From: Anaerolineae bacterium
Lineage (GTDB): Bacteria; Chloroflexota; Anaerolineae; 4572-78; NAK82
Direction of reading: 5' to 3'
Assembly (NCBI GenBank): GCA_030598425.1
Contig: JAUVPY010000060.1
Span: 1 to 9,327 of the forward strand
DNA: 9,327 bases
Shown: positions 1 to 7,006 of the stretch, piece after piece
Position numbering within the stretch: the first letter of the stretch is position 1
Layout: every line of letters starts with the position of its first letter
Translations under genes and position numbers: made by a program
The notes under the pieces: generated by a model
The model's database searches: none
Told to the model about the DNA's origin: nothing
Seen by the model: only the letters and a program-made list of their open reading frames with translations

Positions 1-575
1 AGATCAACCGTCTTCATATCAGGCAGCACGCCACCACCGTCTACGTGACCCACGACCAAATCGAGGCCATGGCCATGGGAGATCGCATTGTGGTTATGTC
101 AGATGCCGTGGTCCAGCAAGTCGGTGCGTCGGCCGAGATCTATCACAATCCAGCCAACCTGTTTGTGGCGCGCTTTATCGGCAGCCCGGGGATGAATCTG
201 GTGACCGGCCAGTATGCCGACGGCGTCGTATCCATGCCGGGCTCGAATAAGCTGGCCGTTCCCCCGGACTGGCGCGCGGCGATTGACGAAGCGCTGGACG
301 GCGCGGGCGAGGTCATTGCAGGCTTTCGCCCAGAAGCTGCCCTGGCCAGTGAGCAAGGGACATTGGTGGGGCAGGTGTATGCCACTGACCTGCACGGAGC
401 CTATACCATGCTCCACGTGAACATAAACGAGGATGATATCGTGCATGTCCGCTCCGACCGGCTGGTCAGCTTCCCGATAGGCATGCCGGTGCACTTTGAC
501 ATCAACCCCGAAATGGTGCGCTTCTTCGACCCCAAGACAGAAATGGCTATTACGCGGAGGTCGGCCAGTGAGTGA
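1..575 (+). CDS. Sugar ABC transporter ATP-binding subunit, MalK/UgpC type (3' part; 5' end outside window)
   Basis: This is the C-terminal part of an ABC importer ATPase, with 190 residues visible from base 3. Such proteins hydrolyse ATP on the cytoplasmic side to drive uptake of a sugar or polyol through two permease subunits. The visible part opens in the helix before the switch region (EINRLH-like) and then gives the H-loop [15 protein letters not shown], whose catalytic His is encoded at 51-53. The typical [22 protein letters not shown] link to the C-terminal TOBE/OB-fold regulatory domain follows. Walker A, signature and Walker B lie upstream and cannot be judged. The reading frame stays open to the left edge, so the gene is cut by the window and not broken. 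Its stop overlaps the start of the next ATPase by 8 bases, so the two are very likely translationally coupled and form a heterodimer. The substrate cannot be read from the ATPase. Confidence 0.93.
   Translation, partial: INRLHIRQHATTVYVTHDQIEAMAMGDRIVVMSDAVVQQVGASAEIYHNPANLFVARFIGSPGMNLVTGQYADGVVSMPGSNKLAVPPDWRAAIDEALDGAGEVIAGFRPEAALASEQGTLVGQVYATDLHGAYTMLHVNINEDDIVHVRSDRLVSFPIGMPVHFDINPEMVRFFDPKTEMAITRRSASE
556..560 (+). promoter_or_regulatory. Ribosome-binding site setting the GTG start at 568
   Basis: A GGAGG lies inside the 3' end of the preceding ATPase gene, 7 bases before GTG 568. The same frame is open further upstream with an ATG at 496. However, family homology begins only at the residues [13 protein letters not shown] encoded from 568, and no comparable site precedes 496. 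This places the start at GTG 568 and implies coupling to the upstream gene. Confidence 0.75.
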
Positions 576-1629
576 CGTAGCATTGCAGAACATCACCAAG
601 GATTTTAAGGCCGTAACAGCACTCAAAGATGTATCCTTCTCGATCAACGACGGCGAGTTCTTTGTGCTGCTCGGGCCAACTGGGGCGGGGAAAACCACCA
701 CACTGCGGGTAATCGCCGGGCTGACGCGTCAGGACGAGGGCAGTGTGCTGTTCGACGGTGAGCCAATTGACAACCTGACACCTGCCGATCGCGACGTAGC
801 CTTTGTCTTCCAGCAATACTCGCTGTATCCGACCATGACCGTTTTCGACAACCTGGCTTTTCCGCTACGCTCGCCCATGCGCAAGACGCCTGAGGCAGAG
901 ATCCGCACGCAGGTAGAGGAGGTTGCAGAGGTATTGCGTATCACCCACCTGCTAGAGCGTAAGACGGCCCACCTATCAGGGGGCGAGATGCAACGGGTCA
1001 CCATCGGGCGGGCCATCGTCCGTGATCCTCGCCTTTTCCTGATGGACGAGCCGCTTTCCAACCTGGATGCCAAACTGCGTGAGTCGCTGCGGGTCGAGCT
1101 TCAGCACCTCCAGAAGACCCAGGGCGCCACCACCTTGTTTGTGACCCACGATCAGATTGAGGCACTCACCATGGGCGAGCGCATCGCCGTGCTGAACCAG
1201 GGCCGCATCTTGCAGATTGGCACACCCGAAGACATCTACGACCGGCCGGCGACGACCTTTGTGGCGCAACTGGTGGGCACCCCCAGGGTTAACCTGGTCA
1301 AGGCCAACCGTGCGGACGGCACGCTTTACGTTGCCGACAGCGCGATCCACCTACCTATACCTGAAGACAGCGATCTGCCGCCCTCATTCACCCTGGGCGT
1401 GCGCCCCGAGGATATGAAACCTGACAAAGAGGGTGATTTCCCCGGTCAGATCACGCTTATCGAACCGCTCGGCGTGGAGACTATACTCCACATCAAGTCT
1501 GGCGAGCAGACTCTACTGAGCCTGATACCGGGTCTGACCGACTTGCGGATGGGTGACGAGGTGCGCTTCAATATTGTCCGAGAGCGACTGCATTATTTCC
1601 AAGAAGATGGGACACGCATCTCGGTCTAG
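568..1629 (+). CDS. Sugar ABC transporter ATP-binding protein, MalK/UgpC type (second of a pair)
   Basis: This is a complete 353-residue ATPase of the CUT1 sugar-importer class. The nucleotide-binding domain spans about residues 1-235. It has Walker A GPTGAGKT at 36-43, Q-loop Gln82 in VFQQYSLYP, signature LSGGEMQR at 136-143, Walker B LFLMDEP with catalytic Glu161, D-loop SNLDA, and H-loop His194 in VTHDQ. The C-terminal TOBE/OB-fold region (about 240-353) contains GVRPEDM, a hallmark of MalK-type regulatory domains. All catalytic motifs are intact. Walker A has Thr-Gly-Ala where MalK has Ser-Gly-Cys, and the signature reads LSGGE instead of LSGGQ, both tolerated variants. The GTG start is chosen on homology and its ribosome-binding site. 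Together with the overlapping upstream gene it probably forms a heterodimeric ATPase, as in importers with two ATPase genes such as rhizobial glycerol GlpST. The substrate is presumably the glycoside used by the downstream enzymes. Confidence 0.95.
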   Translation: MSDVALQNITKDFKAVTALKDVSFSINDGEFFVLLGPTGAGKTTTLRVIAGLTRQDEGSVLFDGEPIDNLTPADRDVAFVFQQYSLYPTMTVFDNLAFPLRSPMRKTPEAEIRTQVEEVAEVLRITHLLERKTAHLSGGEMQRVTIGRAIVRDPRLFLMDEPLSNLDAKLRESLRVELQHLQKTQGATTLFVTHDQIEALTMGERIAVLNQGRILQIGTPEDIYDRPATTFVAQLVGTPRVNLVKANRADGTLYVADSAIHLPIPEDSDLPPSFTLGVRPEDMKPDKEGDFPGQITLIEPLGVETILHIKSGEQTLLSLIPGLTDLRMGDEVRFNIVRERLHYFQEDGTRISV

Positions 1630-1692
1630 CTCTAACAGCTTTCAAACCAGGCATTCAAAAACTACCCCAACACAAACATAAGGAGGATCAAG

Positions 1693-3105
1693 ATGGCGAA
1701 GGTGGCTATCATAGGCGCCGGAAGCATCGTCTTCTGCAAGACACTGATGTTGGACATCTTGGCTACGGATGGCTTGGAGGACACCGAATTCGCTCTTATG
1801 GCCCCCAGCACCACGCGGACTTCACAGGTGGAGTCATTTGCCAAGCGGGTTATTGAGACCAATGATCTGCCGGCAACGGTCTGGAAGACAACCGACCCCA
1901 GAGAAGCGGTCAGGGACGCCGATTACGTGATTAGCACTTTCCAGGTGGCAGGGGTCGAAGGGTTTGAGTCCGATTACAAGATCCCACTGAAATACGGCGT
2001 CAATCAGTGTATCGGGGACACCTTGGGCCCCGGAGGCATCTTCCGCGCCCAGAGGCAGATACCGGTCGCGCTCGACCTGGCCAGGGATATGGAGGAGCTC
2101 TGCCCCGATGCGCTCATACTCCAGTATGTGAATCCCATGGCCATGATCTGTTGGGCGCTGAGCACAACCAATGTGCAATTCGTCGGACTGTGCCACGGGG
2201 TGCAGACCACCTTGGATCTCATTTCAGGTTACGTTGATGTCCCCAAGAATGAGATTGACTACCTGTGCGCCGGCATCAATCATATGGGCTGGTTCCTCAA
2301 ACTGGAACACAAGGGGGTGGATCTATACCCAACCCTCAGAGAGAACTTCGAAAAGCCGGATTACTACGTCAACGAAAAAGTCCGAGGCGAGGTCTTCAGG
2401 CATTTTGGCTATTTCATGACCGAATCAACAGGACACCTGGCCGAGTATGTCCCCTGGTTCAGGAAGAACCAGATGGCGCTTGATCTATATTGTGATGAGC
2501 CGGCGTTCGGCGGCGAGAGCGGGGCATACTACAACTGGTGCAAGTACGTGGCCGACAAGTACGCGGCGCAAGATATTCTGGCTGATGAGTCCTCTGATCT
2601 GCCCCCCAGAAGCATCGAATACGGGTCATATGTGATCGAAGCTATGGAGACCGGCCGGACCTTCCAGCTCAACGGAAATGTCGCCAACGGTGGCATGATC
2701 ACCAACCTGCCGCCTGATTGTTGCGCCGAGGGGCCGATATATGTGGACAGCACCGGTCTTCACAAAACGATAGTCGGCGACCTGCCGCCCCAATGTGCGG
2801 CTCTGAACCTGACGAATATCAACGTCCAGCGGTTGGCCGTGGAGGCGGCCATCACCGGGGACCCCGAACACATTGTCCAGGCTTGCGCTCTTGATCCACT
2901 GACCGGTGCAGTGCTGACCCTCAAAGAGATCAGAGAGATGGCCAGCGAGATGCTGGAGACCCAGAGACAATGGCTGCCTCAGTTCGAGGGCAAGACGATC
3001 CGGCCAACCCCCGCCATCAGCATACCTAAGGATGTTGAGCCGGCCGAGGTTCCGATAGACCCCGCTCTGGCCATCTTTGCCAGGTTCGGCGAATTGGCCG
3101 AATAG
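1693..3105 (+). CDS. Family GH4 glycosidase (MelA-like; alpha-glucuronidase or alpha-galactosidase type)
   Basis: This 470-residue protein matches MelA-type GH4 enzymes along its length. GH4 enzymes cleave alpha-glycosides by an unusual NAD+- and Mn2+-dependent route: oxidation at C3, elimination of the aglycone, addition of water, and reduction. Visible landmarks are the N-terminal Rossmann motif GAGSIVF (8-14), DTLGPGGIFRA (109-119), YVNPM with Asn147, the metal-ligand motif GLCHGV with Cys167, CAGINHM with His197, and GYFMTESTGHLAEYVPWF (239-256). No signal peptide is seen, so it acts in the cytoplasm on imported substrate. The motif after the metal Cys is CHGV, whereas E. coli MelA has CHSV. 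In GH4 surveys CHGx is linked to alpha-glucuronidases and some alpha-glucosidases, so the substrate call stays open. Start ATG 1693 is set by AAGGAGG 6 bases upstream. The 63-base gap before it is AT-richer than its surroundings but shows no clear terminator or promoter. Confidence 0.93.
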   Translation: MAKVAIIGAGSIVFCKTLMLDILATDGLEDTEFALMAPSTTRTSQVESFAKRVIETNDLPATVWKTTDPREAVRDADYVISTFQVAGVEGFESDYKIPLKYGVNQCIGDTLGPGGIFRAQRQIPVALDLARDMEELCPDALILQYVNPMAMICWALSTTNVQFVGLCHGVQTTLDLISGYVDVPKNEIDYLCAGINHMGWFLKLEHKGVDLYPTLRENFEKPDYYVNEKVRGEVFRHFGYFMTESTGHLAEYVPWFRKNQMALDLYCDEPAFGGESGAYYNWCKYVADKYAAQDILADESSDLPPRSIEYGSYVIEAMETGRTFQLNGNVANGGMITNLPPDCCAEGPIYVDSTGLHKTIVGDLPPQCAALNLTNINVQRLAVEAAITGDPEHIVQACALDPLTGAVLTLKEIREMASEMLETQRQWLPQFEGKTIRPTPAISIPKDVEPAEVPIDPALAIFARFGELAE

Positions 3106-3121
3106 AAGATTAGCTGCAAGC

Positions 3122-3129
3122 AAAAGGAG
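3122..3129 (+). promoter_or_regulatory. Ribosome-binding site setting the ATG start at 3137
   Basis: AAAAGGAG lies 7 bases before ATG 3137. The same frame is open back to an ATG at 3077, but that stretch overlaps the end of the GH4 gene and encodes residues with no cupin character. The cupin gene should therefore start at 3137. Confidence 0.85.
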
Positions 3130-3136
3130 CGGAACA

Positions 3137-3556
3137 ATGGAAAAGCTGGGTAGAGGCTATATTGTATACGGCGATGACGTAGAGTCACTGATCTTTGACT
3201 GGGGAACGCTCAAGTTCCTGAGCGAACCGGAAGTTACCGGCGCAAGGCGTTTTAGCTTTGGGATGGTTGTCTTAGCGCCGGGAAAGGGCCACGACAGCCA
3301 CAACCACCCCGGCGTGGAAGAGATTATCTTCGTTATGTCAGGCGAAGGAGAGCAGATGGTGGACCACCAACCCCCGGTCCCCATACGTCCTGGCGCCAGC
3401 ATCTTCATCCCGCCCGACGTGGACCACTCGACTATCAACACGAGCTGGGAGCCGCTGCGTTTGCTCGTCATCTATGCGCCACCGGGATCCGAACGCGGGC
3501 TGCGTGACATTCCCGGCTGCCAGGTGCTGCCACCTGGGGAAGTGCCCCAATCGTAG
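3137..3556 (+). CDS. Small single-domain cupin protein
   Basis: This 139-residue cytoplasmic protein has one cupin beta-barrel. Cupin motif 1 is seen as GKGHDSHNHPGVEEIIFVMSGEG, with metal-ligand candidates His55 and His57 (HxH) and Glu61. Motif 2 is seen as GASIFIPPDVDHSTIN, with His97. The full HxH-E-H set indicates a metal-binding cupin. Proteins of this size and form include sugar isomerases and epimerases, dioxygenases and binding proteins, and the sequence alone does not decide between them. It sits 31 bases after GH4 and ahead of a larger cupin-fold protein, which suggests a role in handling the released sugar. A likely reading, by inference only, is a sugar isomerase or epimerase, or an accessory protein to the neighbouring oxidoreductase. 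The C-terminal 20 residues (GCQVLPPGEVPQS end) lie beyond the barrel. Confidence 0.88.
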   Translation: MEKLGRGYIVYGDDVESLIFDWGTLKFLSEPEVTGARRFSFGMVVLAPGKGHDSHNHPGVEEIIFVMSGEGEQMVDHQPPVPIRPGASIFIPPDVDHSTINTSWEPLRLLVIYAPPGSERGLRDIPGCQVLPPGEVPQS

Positions 3557-3568
3557 TCTAACAAGACC

Positions 3569-3608
3569 CTAAGGGTGCGCGAACCTGTGGTTCGCCTGAA
3601 ACCCTTAG
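3569..3608 (+). other. Two-part stem-loop between the small cupin and the PMI-like gene
   Basis: An outer perfect 8-bp inverted repeat (CTAAGGGT at 3569-3576 with ACCCTTAG at 3601-3608) encloses an inner perfect 7-bp repeat (GCGAACC at 3579-3585 with GGTTCGC at 3589-3595) around a 3-base TGT loop. The arms are separated by asymmetric internal loops of 2 and 5 bases. No T-run follows, so this is not a standard intrinsic terminator. The ribosome-binding site of the next gene begins 17 bases later. It may be an mRNA processing or stability element, or a partial attenuator that lowers expression of the downstream genes. The structure is seen in the sequence; the function is inferred. Confidence 0.6.
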
Positions 3609-3636
3609 AGCCTGGAATCTCTTTCAAGGAGGCATT

Positions 3637-4845
3637 ATGGGGAGTGAGGTAGACAAAAAGCGAGAGATCGTCGAGGGCGCATTGACCAAAGGCAACGGAA
3701 TCCTCAGATTGGAGCCAGCATGGGTGGCCCGGGACTTCCTGCCACCCGGGCGCCGTCTGGGTCTAAAGGAGGAAGAGTACGCGGTAGGGGAGCGGGGATG
3801 GATCTCAGAGCGGTGGATTGGCTCTACAACTAAGGCTGACAACCGGATCGGTCCCCCGGACGAAGGCTTGAGCTACATCGCCCTGGAAGGTGACGAGCGG
3901 ATAACGCTCAGAGAGGCTGTTGAGGTCGCAGGCCCAGCCATTATAGGCGAAGAGTATGCCAAGAACCACAAAGGGTTGGGGCGCTTAGCCAAGATCTACG
4001 ACTTCGCCGCCAGGATACCGTACCACCTTCACCAGCGCAAGGAAGATGCGGCACTGGTCGGGCGCAACCCGAAAGAGGAAGCTTACTATTTCCCCGAGGA
4101 CGTAGACTTAGGGCCACATCCAGAAACCTTCTTTGGCGTGCATCCCTCGATTGTTGAACAAAAGCGATACGAGACACTGCTGCCCTACCTGGTGGATTGG
4201 AAAGACGATTTGATCTTGAGGCACTCCAGGGCCTACCTCCTGGTGCCTGGCGAGGGATTCCATCTACCCTCTGGGGTGCTTCACGCACCGGGCACAGCAC
4301 TCACCATCGAATTGCAGGAGGACTCCGACGTCTTCGCTATGCTCCAGGCATTGGTAGCCGGCAAGATCATCTCCAAAGACCTGCTGTACAAAGATGTGCG
4401 CGTGGATGATCGCGAAAAACGCGGAGAGCGGGCCATTTTGGATCATATAGACTGGGAGGTGAGCGGATATCCTTACTTCTACGAGAATCGACACATATCG
4501 CCGCAGCTAATTGAGGCGGCAGAGCAAGAAGGTGGCGAGGAATATTGGATCTACTACAACACCACCAAATTTAGCGGCAAGCGCCTAGTGGTTAAGCCAG
4601 GCCAAAGCTTCACCAGCGTGGATAAGGGCGTTTACAATATCCTGGTGTGGCGTGGCAGAGGACGCTACGCCGGCCACGAGATCGAGGCCCGCAACTTTGG
4701 GTGGGATGAGTTGCTCGTCGCTCACGCCAAGGCGACCGAGCCCATCGAAGTGGAAAACACCGGCTCCGAAGACCTGATGATCTTCAAATTCTTCGGGCCG
4801 GACATCAATCTCGACGTACCGATGATTCCGCAATACCCTGGCTAA
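3637..4845 (+). CDS. Class I mannose-6-phosphate isomerase-like protein, two cupin domains, atypical active site
   Basis: This 402-residue protein follows AAGGAGG placed 4 bases before its ATG. Its central part resembles class I (ManA-type) phosphomannose isomerases. IPYHLHQ (His130, His132) stands where ManA has its Q-x-H pair. NPKEEAYYFP (Lys146, Glu147, Glu148) matches the GKTECWY region. LPSGVLHAPG (His216) matches PSGTIHAIG, followed by IELQEDSDV where ManA has IEIQQNSD. A zinc site is therefore well supported. The YRVYD motif with the catalytic Arg that follows in ManA is replaced by FAMLQ, so ordinary mannose-6-phosphate isomerisation is doubtful. The N-terminal 100 residues (many charged, including KADNRIGPPDEGLSYIALEG) are unusual. 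Residues about 300-395 look like a second cupin barrel without metal ligands. Its place between the cupin and the TIM-barrel genes suggests it acts on a sugar intermediate of the pathway; the reaction is unknown. Confidence 0.85.
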   Translation: MGSEVDKKREIVEGALTKGNGILRLEPAWVARDFLPPGRRLGLKEEEYAVGERGWISERWIGSTTKADNRIGPPDEGLSYIALEGDERITLREAVEVAGPAIIGEEYAKNHKGLGRLAKIYDFAARIPYHLHQRKEDAALVGRNPKEEAYYFPEDVDLGPHPETFFGVHPSIVEQKRYETLLPYLVDWKDDLILRHSRAYLLVPGEGFHLPSGVLHAPGTALTIELQEDSDVFAMLQALVAGKIISKDLLYKDVRVDDREKRGERAILDHIDWEVSGYPYFYENRHISPQLIEAAEQEGGEEYWIYYNTTKFSGKRLVVKPGQSFTSVDKGVYNILVWRGRGRYAGHEIEARNFGWDELLVAHAKATEPIEVENTGSEDLMIFKFFGPDINLDVPMIPQYPG

Positions 4846-4925
4846 ATTCTGTAAGGCAGGTTTCCGTACTTGCTCCTGTAGGGCAACACTGCCATATCCT
4901 CTATGATAGAAGAAAGGAGACTGAT

Positions 4926-5828
4926 ATGGGCAAAAAGAAGATTTCTGTTGGCACCTGGGCTTACATCTGGGGCGGATACGCCGAAGATCCCATACCACTG
5001 GAGACGGCCTTGGACCGGGTACAAGAGTTGGGATTCGACGGCGTGGAACTGGCAGCCTTCCCGCCTCACCTGGCGCCCGAGGATTTCCCCACCCGGGCCA
5101 GCCGGTTGGAGATCAAGAAAATGTTGGATGACCGAGGCCTGGGTGTGTCAGGATTGGCGGCTGACTTCAACAACGTGCCGCCGGCGGCGGTCAAGCCATC
5201 CGAATACCTCGAGGTGGTCTTGACGAACCTGGATATCTGCCACGACCTGGACATCCCCAAGCTACGTGCGGACACCATCAGCCCGCCGACTGAGATTCCT
5301 GGTGGGATGGACTATGAGACCTGCTTCTGGCGGGTGGCCCAGGTGTGGCACCGGACGGCGGAAGTGTGTGCCAACGAGGACATCCAATTCATTTGGGAGT
5401 TCGAGCCGGGCTTCCTCTTCAACAAGCCCAGCGAGGTGGTCCACATGGTGTATGCCGTGGACCATCCTAACTTCACTGTACTCTTCGACTCGTGCCACGC
5501 TCACATGTGCGCGGTGGTAGGATCACGCCAGATGGGCGAGAAAGAGACGCTGCCCGGGGGCGTGGTGCAGTTCGCCCATATGTTAACGGGCAAGATTGGC
5601 CACATCCACTTCATTGACTCCGACGAGACCCTGCACGACGATGAGACCAGCACTCACGCGCCCTTCGGCCAGGGAGTGCTTGACTTCCCGTCGATCATCA
5701 AGGCGATCGAAGACGCAGGCTATGACGACGAATGGTGGCCTATGGACCTGTGCTTCTGGCCCCAGGCGCTGGAGGCAACTGAGCCGGCCAAGAAGTATAT
5801 GGATGACCTGGTCGCCAAGTACGGTTAG
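4926..5828 (+). CDS. Sugar phosphate isomerase/epimerase-type TIM barrel (AP endonuclease family 2 / xylose isomerase-like fold)
   Basis: This 300-residue cytoplasmic protein has the xylose-isomerase-like barrel. ISVGTWAYIWGG is the first strand, followed by LGFDGVELAAFPPH, the metal-ligand candidates Glu160 (FIWEFEP), Asp188 (VLFDSCHAH) and His228 (GHIHFIDSD), then a conserved-type THAPFGQG turn. The fourth ligand position in WWPMDLCFW is Asp274, where related epimerases have Glu. About 25 residues (196-222) are inserted between the second and third ligands compared with D-tagatose 3-epimerases. Family members include IolI/IolE-type inosose enzymes, hydroxypyruvate isomerase and ketose 3-epimerases, so an isomerase, epimerase or dehydratase on a keto-sugar is expected but not specified. 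AAAGGAG lies 6 bases before the ATG. The 80-base gap upstream holds no structure I trust. Confidence 0.9.
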   Translation: MGKKKISVGTWAYIWGGYAEDPIPLETALDRVQELGFDGVELAAFPPHLAPEDFPTRASRLEIKKMLDDRGLGVSGLAADFNNVPPAAVKPSEYLEVVLTNLDICHDLDIPKLRADTISPPTEIPGGMDYETCFWRVAQVWHRTAEVCANEDIQFIWEFEPGFLFNKPSEVVHMVYAVDHPNFTVLFDSCHAHMCAVVGSRQMGEKETLPGGVVQFAHMLTGKIGHIHFIDSDETLHDDETSTHAPFGQGVLDFPSIIKAIEDAGYDDEWWPMDLCFWPQALEATEPAKKYMDDLVAKYG

Positions 5829-5904
5829 GATTAAGACAGCCTTAGATAAGATCTCCGAGACGTTGTGAGATTTAAGATGGCATCCTGTGGATAGGATAGT
5901 CTGG

Positions 5905-5911
5905 AAAGGAG
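5905..5911 (+). promoter_or_regulatory. Ribosome-binding site setting the ATG start at 5920
   Basis: AAAGGAG lies 8 bases before ATG 5920. A second in-frame ATG at 5932 is 20 bases from this site, too far for normal initiation, so the longer product starting MAENMKAQ is preferred. Confidence 0.75.
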
Positions 5912-5919
5912 ACCCTTAG

Positions 5920-6996
5920 ATGGCAGAGAACATGAAGGCCCAGGTATTCTACGAAGGCGAGAAGATGGGGCTAGAGGAGATCCCCATTCCTGAAGTGACC
6001 GACGTGGACGTGTTGGTGCGGGTAAAAAACTGCGGCATCTGCGGCTCAGACATCTCTTACTACTATGGCCTGAGCCCGCTGGGCACCGAAACCGGCAAGG
6101 GCCCCCTGGTGCTGGGTCACGAGTTTACCGGCGAGGTGGTCGAAGTGGGCGCCGTTGCCAAGTCTATGAATCTGTTTAAGCCGGGCGATCGGGTTGTGGT
6201 AAACCCAGTGCAACACTGCAACGCGTGCTATGCCTGCGCCGCTGGCAATACGAATCTGTGCGCGAATCTCTATGTGCCCGGGGTGACGGCCAACGGTGGC
6301 TTTGCTGAGTACTGCACCTCGCGTTACACCGGCCTTTTTAGGTTGCCCGATAGCGTGAGTTTCGCCGCTGGCGCTTTTACGGAACCGCTGGCCTGTGCCG
6401 TATACGGCATCAAGAAACTGGAAGTCGAACCAGGCCAGTTTGTTGCCGTCTTCGGGCCAGGCCCAATAGGCCTGATGATGGTACAACTCGTCAAGTCCAT
6501 AGGTGCGGGCAAGGTGGCTCTGGTCGGCACGCGCGACTATCGCCTGGAGGCCGGTAAGAAGTGGGGGGCGGACCACCTGTTCAACGTCAAAGACGAGGAT
6601 TCGCCTTACTTCGTCAAGGACCTCAAGGAGGCGATCGCGGATTTAACCCACGGTGCCCTGGCCGACCGAGCCATTGTGCCTACCAGCTCAAACGCGGCTT
6701 TCGAACAGGCGATTGACATCACTGGCAACGCGGCCATTCTGGTCCACTTCGGCTTGCCCGACGAAGGGGATGTGATCCACGTCCCAGCTCTCTCCACGCA
6801 TACCATGGACAAGGAGATCCGCTTCTCCTGGCTGGCGCCGTTGTCGTGGCCAGCAGCCATCCGGTCTATTTCCGAAGGGTTGGTCGATGTGGAGTCCTTG
6901 ACCAGCGACACTGTCCCACTGGATCACACAGTGGAGGCCATTCGCAACCTGAAGGACCGCATCGGCGACCCGACCAAAGTGCAGGTAACACCCTAG
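5920..6996 (+). CDS. Zinc-dependent medium-chain alcohol/polyol dehydrogenase
   Basis: This 358-residue medium-chain dehydrogenase/reductase belongs to the sorbitol/threonine dehydrogenase branch. It oxidises a secondary alcohol of a polyol or sugar, or reduces the ketone, using NAD(P). Catalytic zinc ligands are visible as Cys41 (CGICGSD), His67 and Glu68 (LGHEFTGEV) and Glu155 (TEPLAC). The structural zinc site is complete, with Cys100, Cys103, Cys106 and Cys114 in HCNACYACAAGNTNLC. The Rossmann motif is FGPGPIG (178-184). At the end of the second cofactor-binding strand the sequence reads LVGTRDYRL. It lacks the acidic residue expected there for NAD preference and carries Arg205, which hints at NADP but is not proof. 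The gene starts 91 bases after the TIM-barrel gene and ends 10 bases before the epimerase gene, so it works in the same pathway. The closest functional analogue by context may be IolM of Thermotoga, which is inference. Confidence 0.93.
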   Translation: MAENMKAQVFYEGEKMGLEEIPIPEVTDVDVLVRVKNCGICGSDISYYYGLSPLGTETGKGPLVLGHEFTGEVVEVGAVAKSMNLFKPGDRVVVNPVQHCNACYACAAGNTNLCANLYVPGVTANGGFAEYCTSRYTGLFRLPDSVSFAAGAFTEPLACAVYGIKKLEVEPGQFVAVFGPGPIGLMMVQLVKSIGAGKVALVGTRDYRLEAGKKWGADHLFNVKDEDSPYFVKDLKEAIADLTHGALADRAIVPTSSNAAFEQAIDITGNAAILVHFGLPDEGDVIHVPALSTHTMDKEIRFSWLAPLSWPAAIRSISEGLVDVESLTSDTVPLDHTVEAIRNLKDRIGDPTKVQVTP

Positions 6997-7006
6997 GGGG
7001 TGCGAT

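Noticed and set aside
496..567. Upstream extension of the second ATPase to ATG 496
   Set aside because: The extra residues overlap the end of the first ATPase in another frame and resemble nothing in the family; GTG 568 has the ribosome-binding site and the homologous N-terminus.
99..701. Long open frame on the minus strand (200 codons)
   Set aside because: It lies antisense to the two ATPase genes, its translation shows no recognisable domain, and no ribosome-binding site stands out. Long antisense frames are common opposite GC-rich genes.
3637..4845. Naming the 402-residue protein manA
   Set aside because: The catalytic Arg motif is absent and the domain layout differs from true phosphomannose isomerases.
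4870..4898. Possible promoter (TTGCTC, 17 bases, CATATC) before the TIM-barrel gene
   Set aside because: The -10 element matches only 3 of 6 consensus bases and the -35 is also imperfect; one such match in an 80-base gap is not convincing.
3137..5828. C-glycoside deglycosylation complex (small beta protein plus xylose-isomerase-like barrel)
   Set aside because: The small protein here is a metal-binding HxH cupin rather than the beta subunit known from those complexes, and the two genes are separated by the 402-residue protein gene.
5847..5874. Imperfect inverted repeat (TAAGATCTC with GAGATTTA) in the gap before the dehydrogenase
   Set aside because: Pairing needs a bulge, the arms are AT-rich, the loop is 11 bases and no T-run follows; it is too weak to annotate.
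5912..5919. ACCCTTAG just before the dehydrogenase ATG repeats the right arm of the 3569-3608 stem-loop
   Set aside because: An 8-base match has a sizeable chance of recurring in a 9.3-kb window, and there is no left arm here to form a hairpin.
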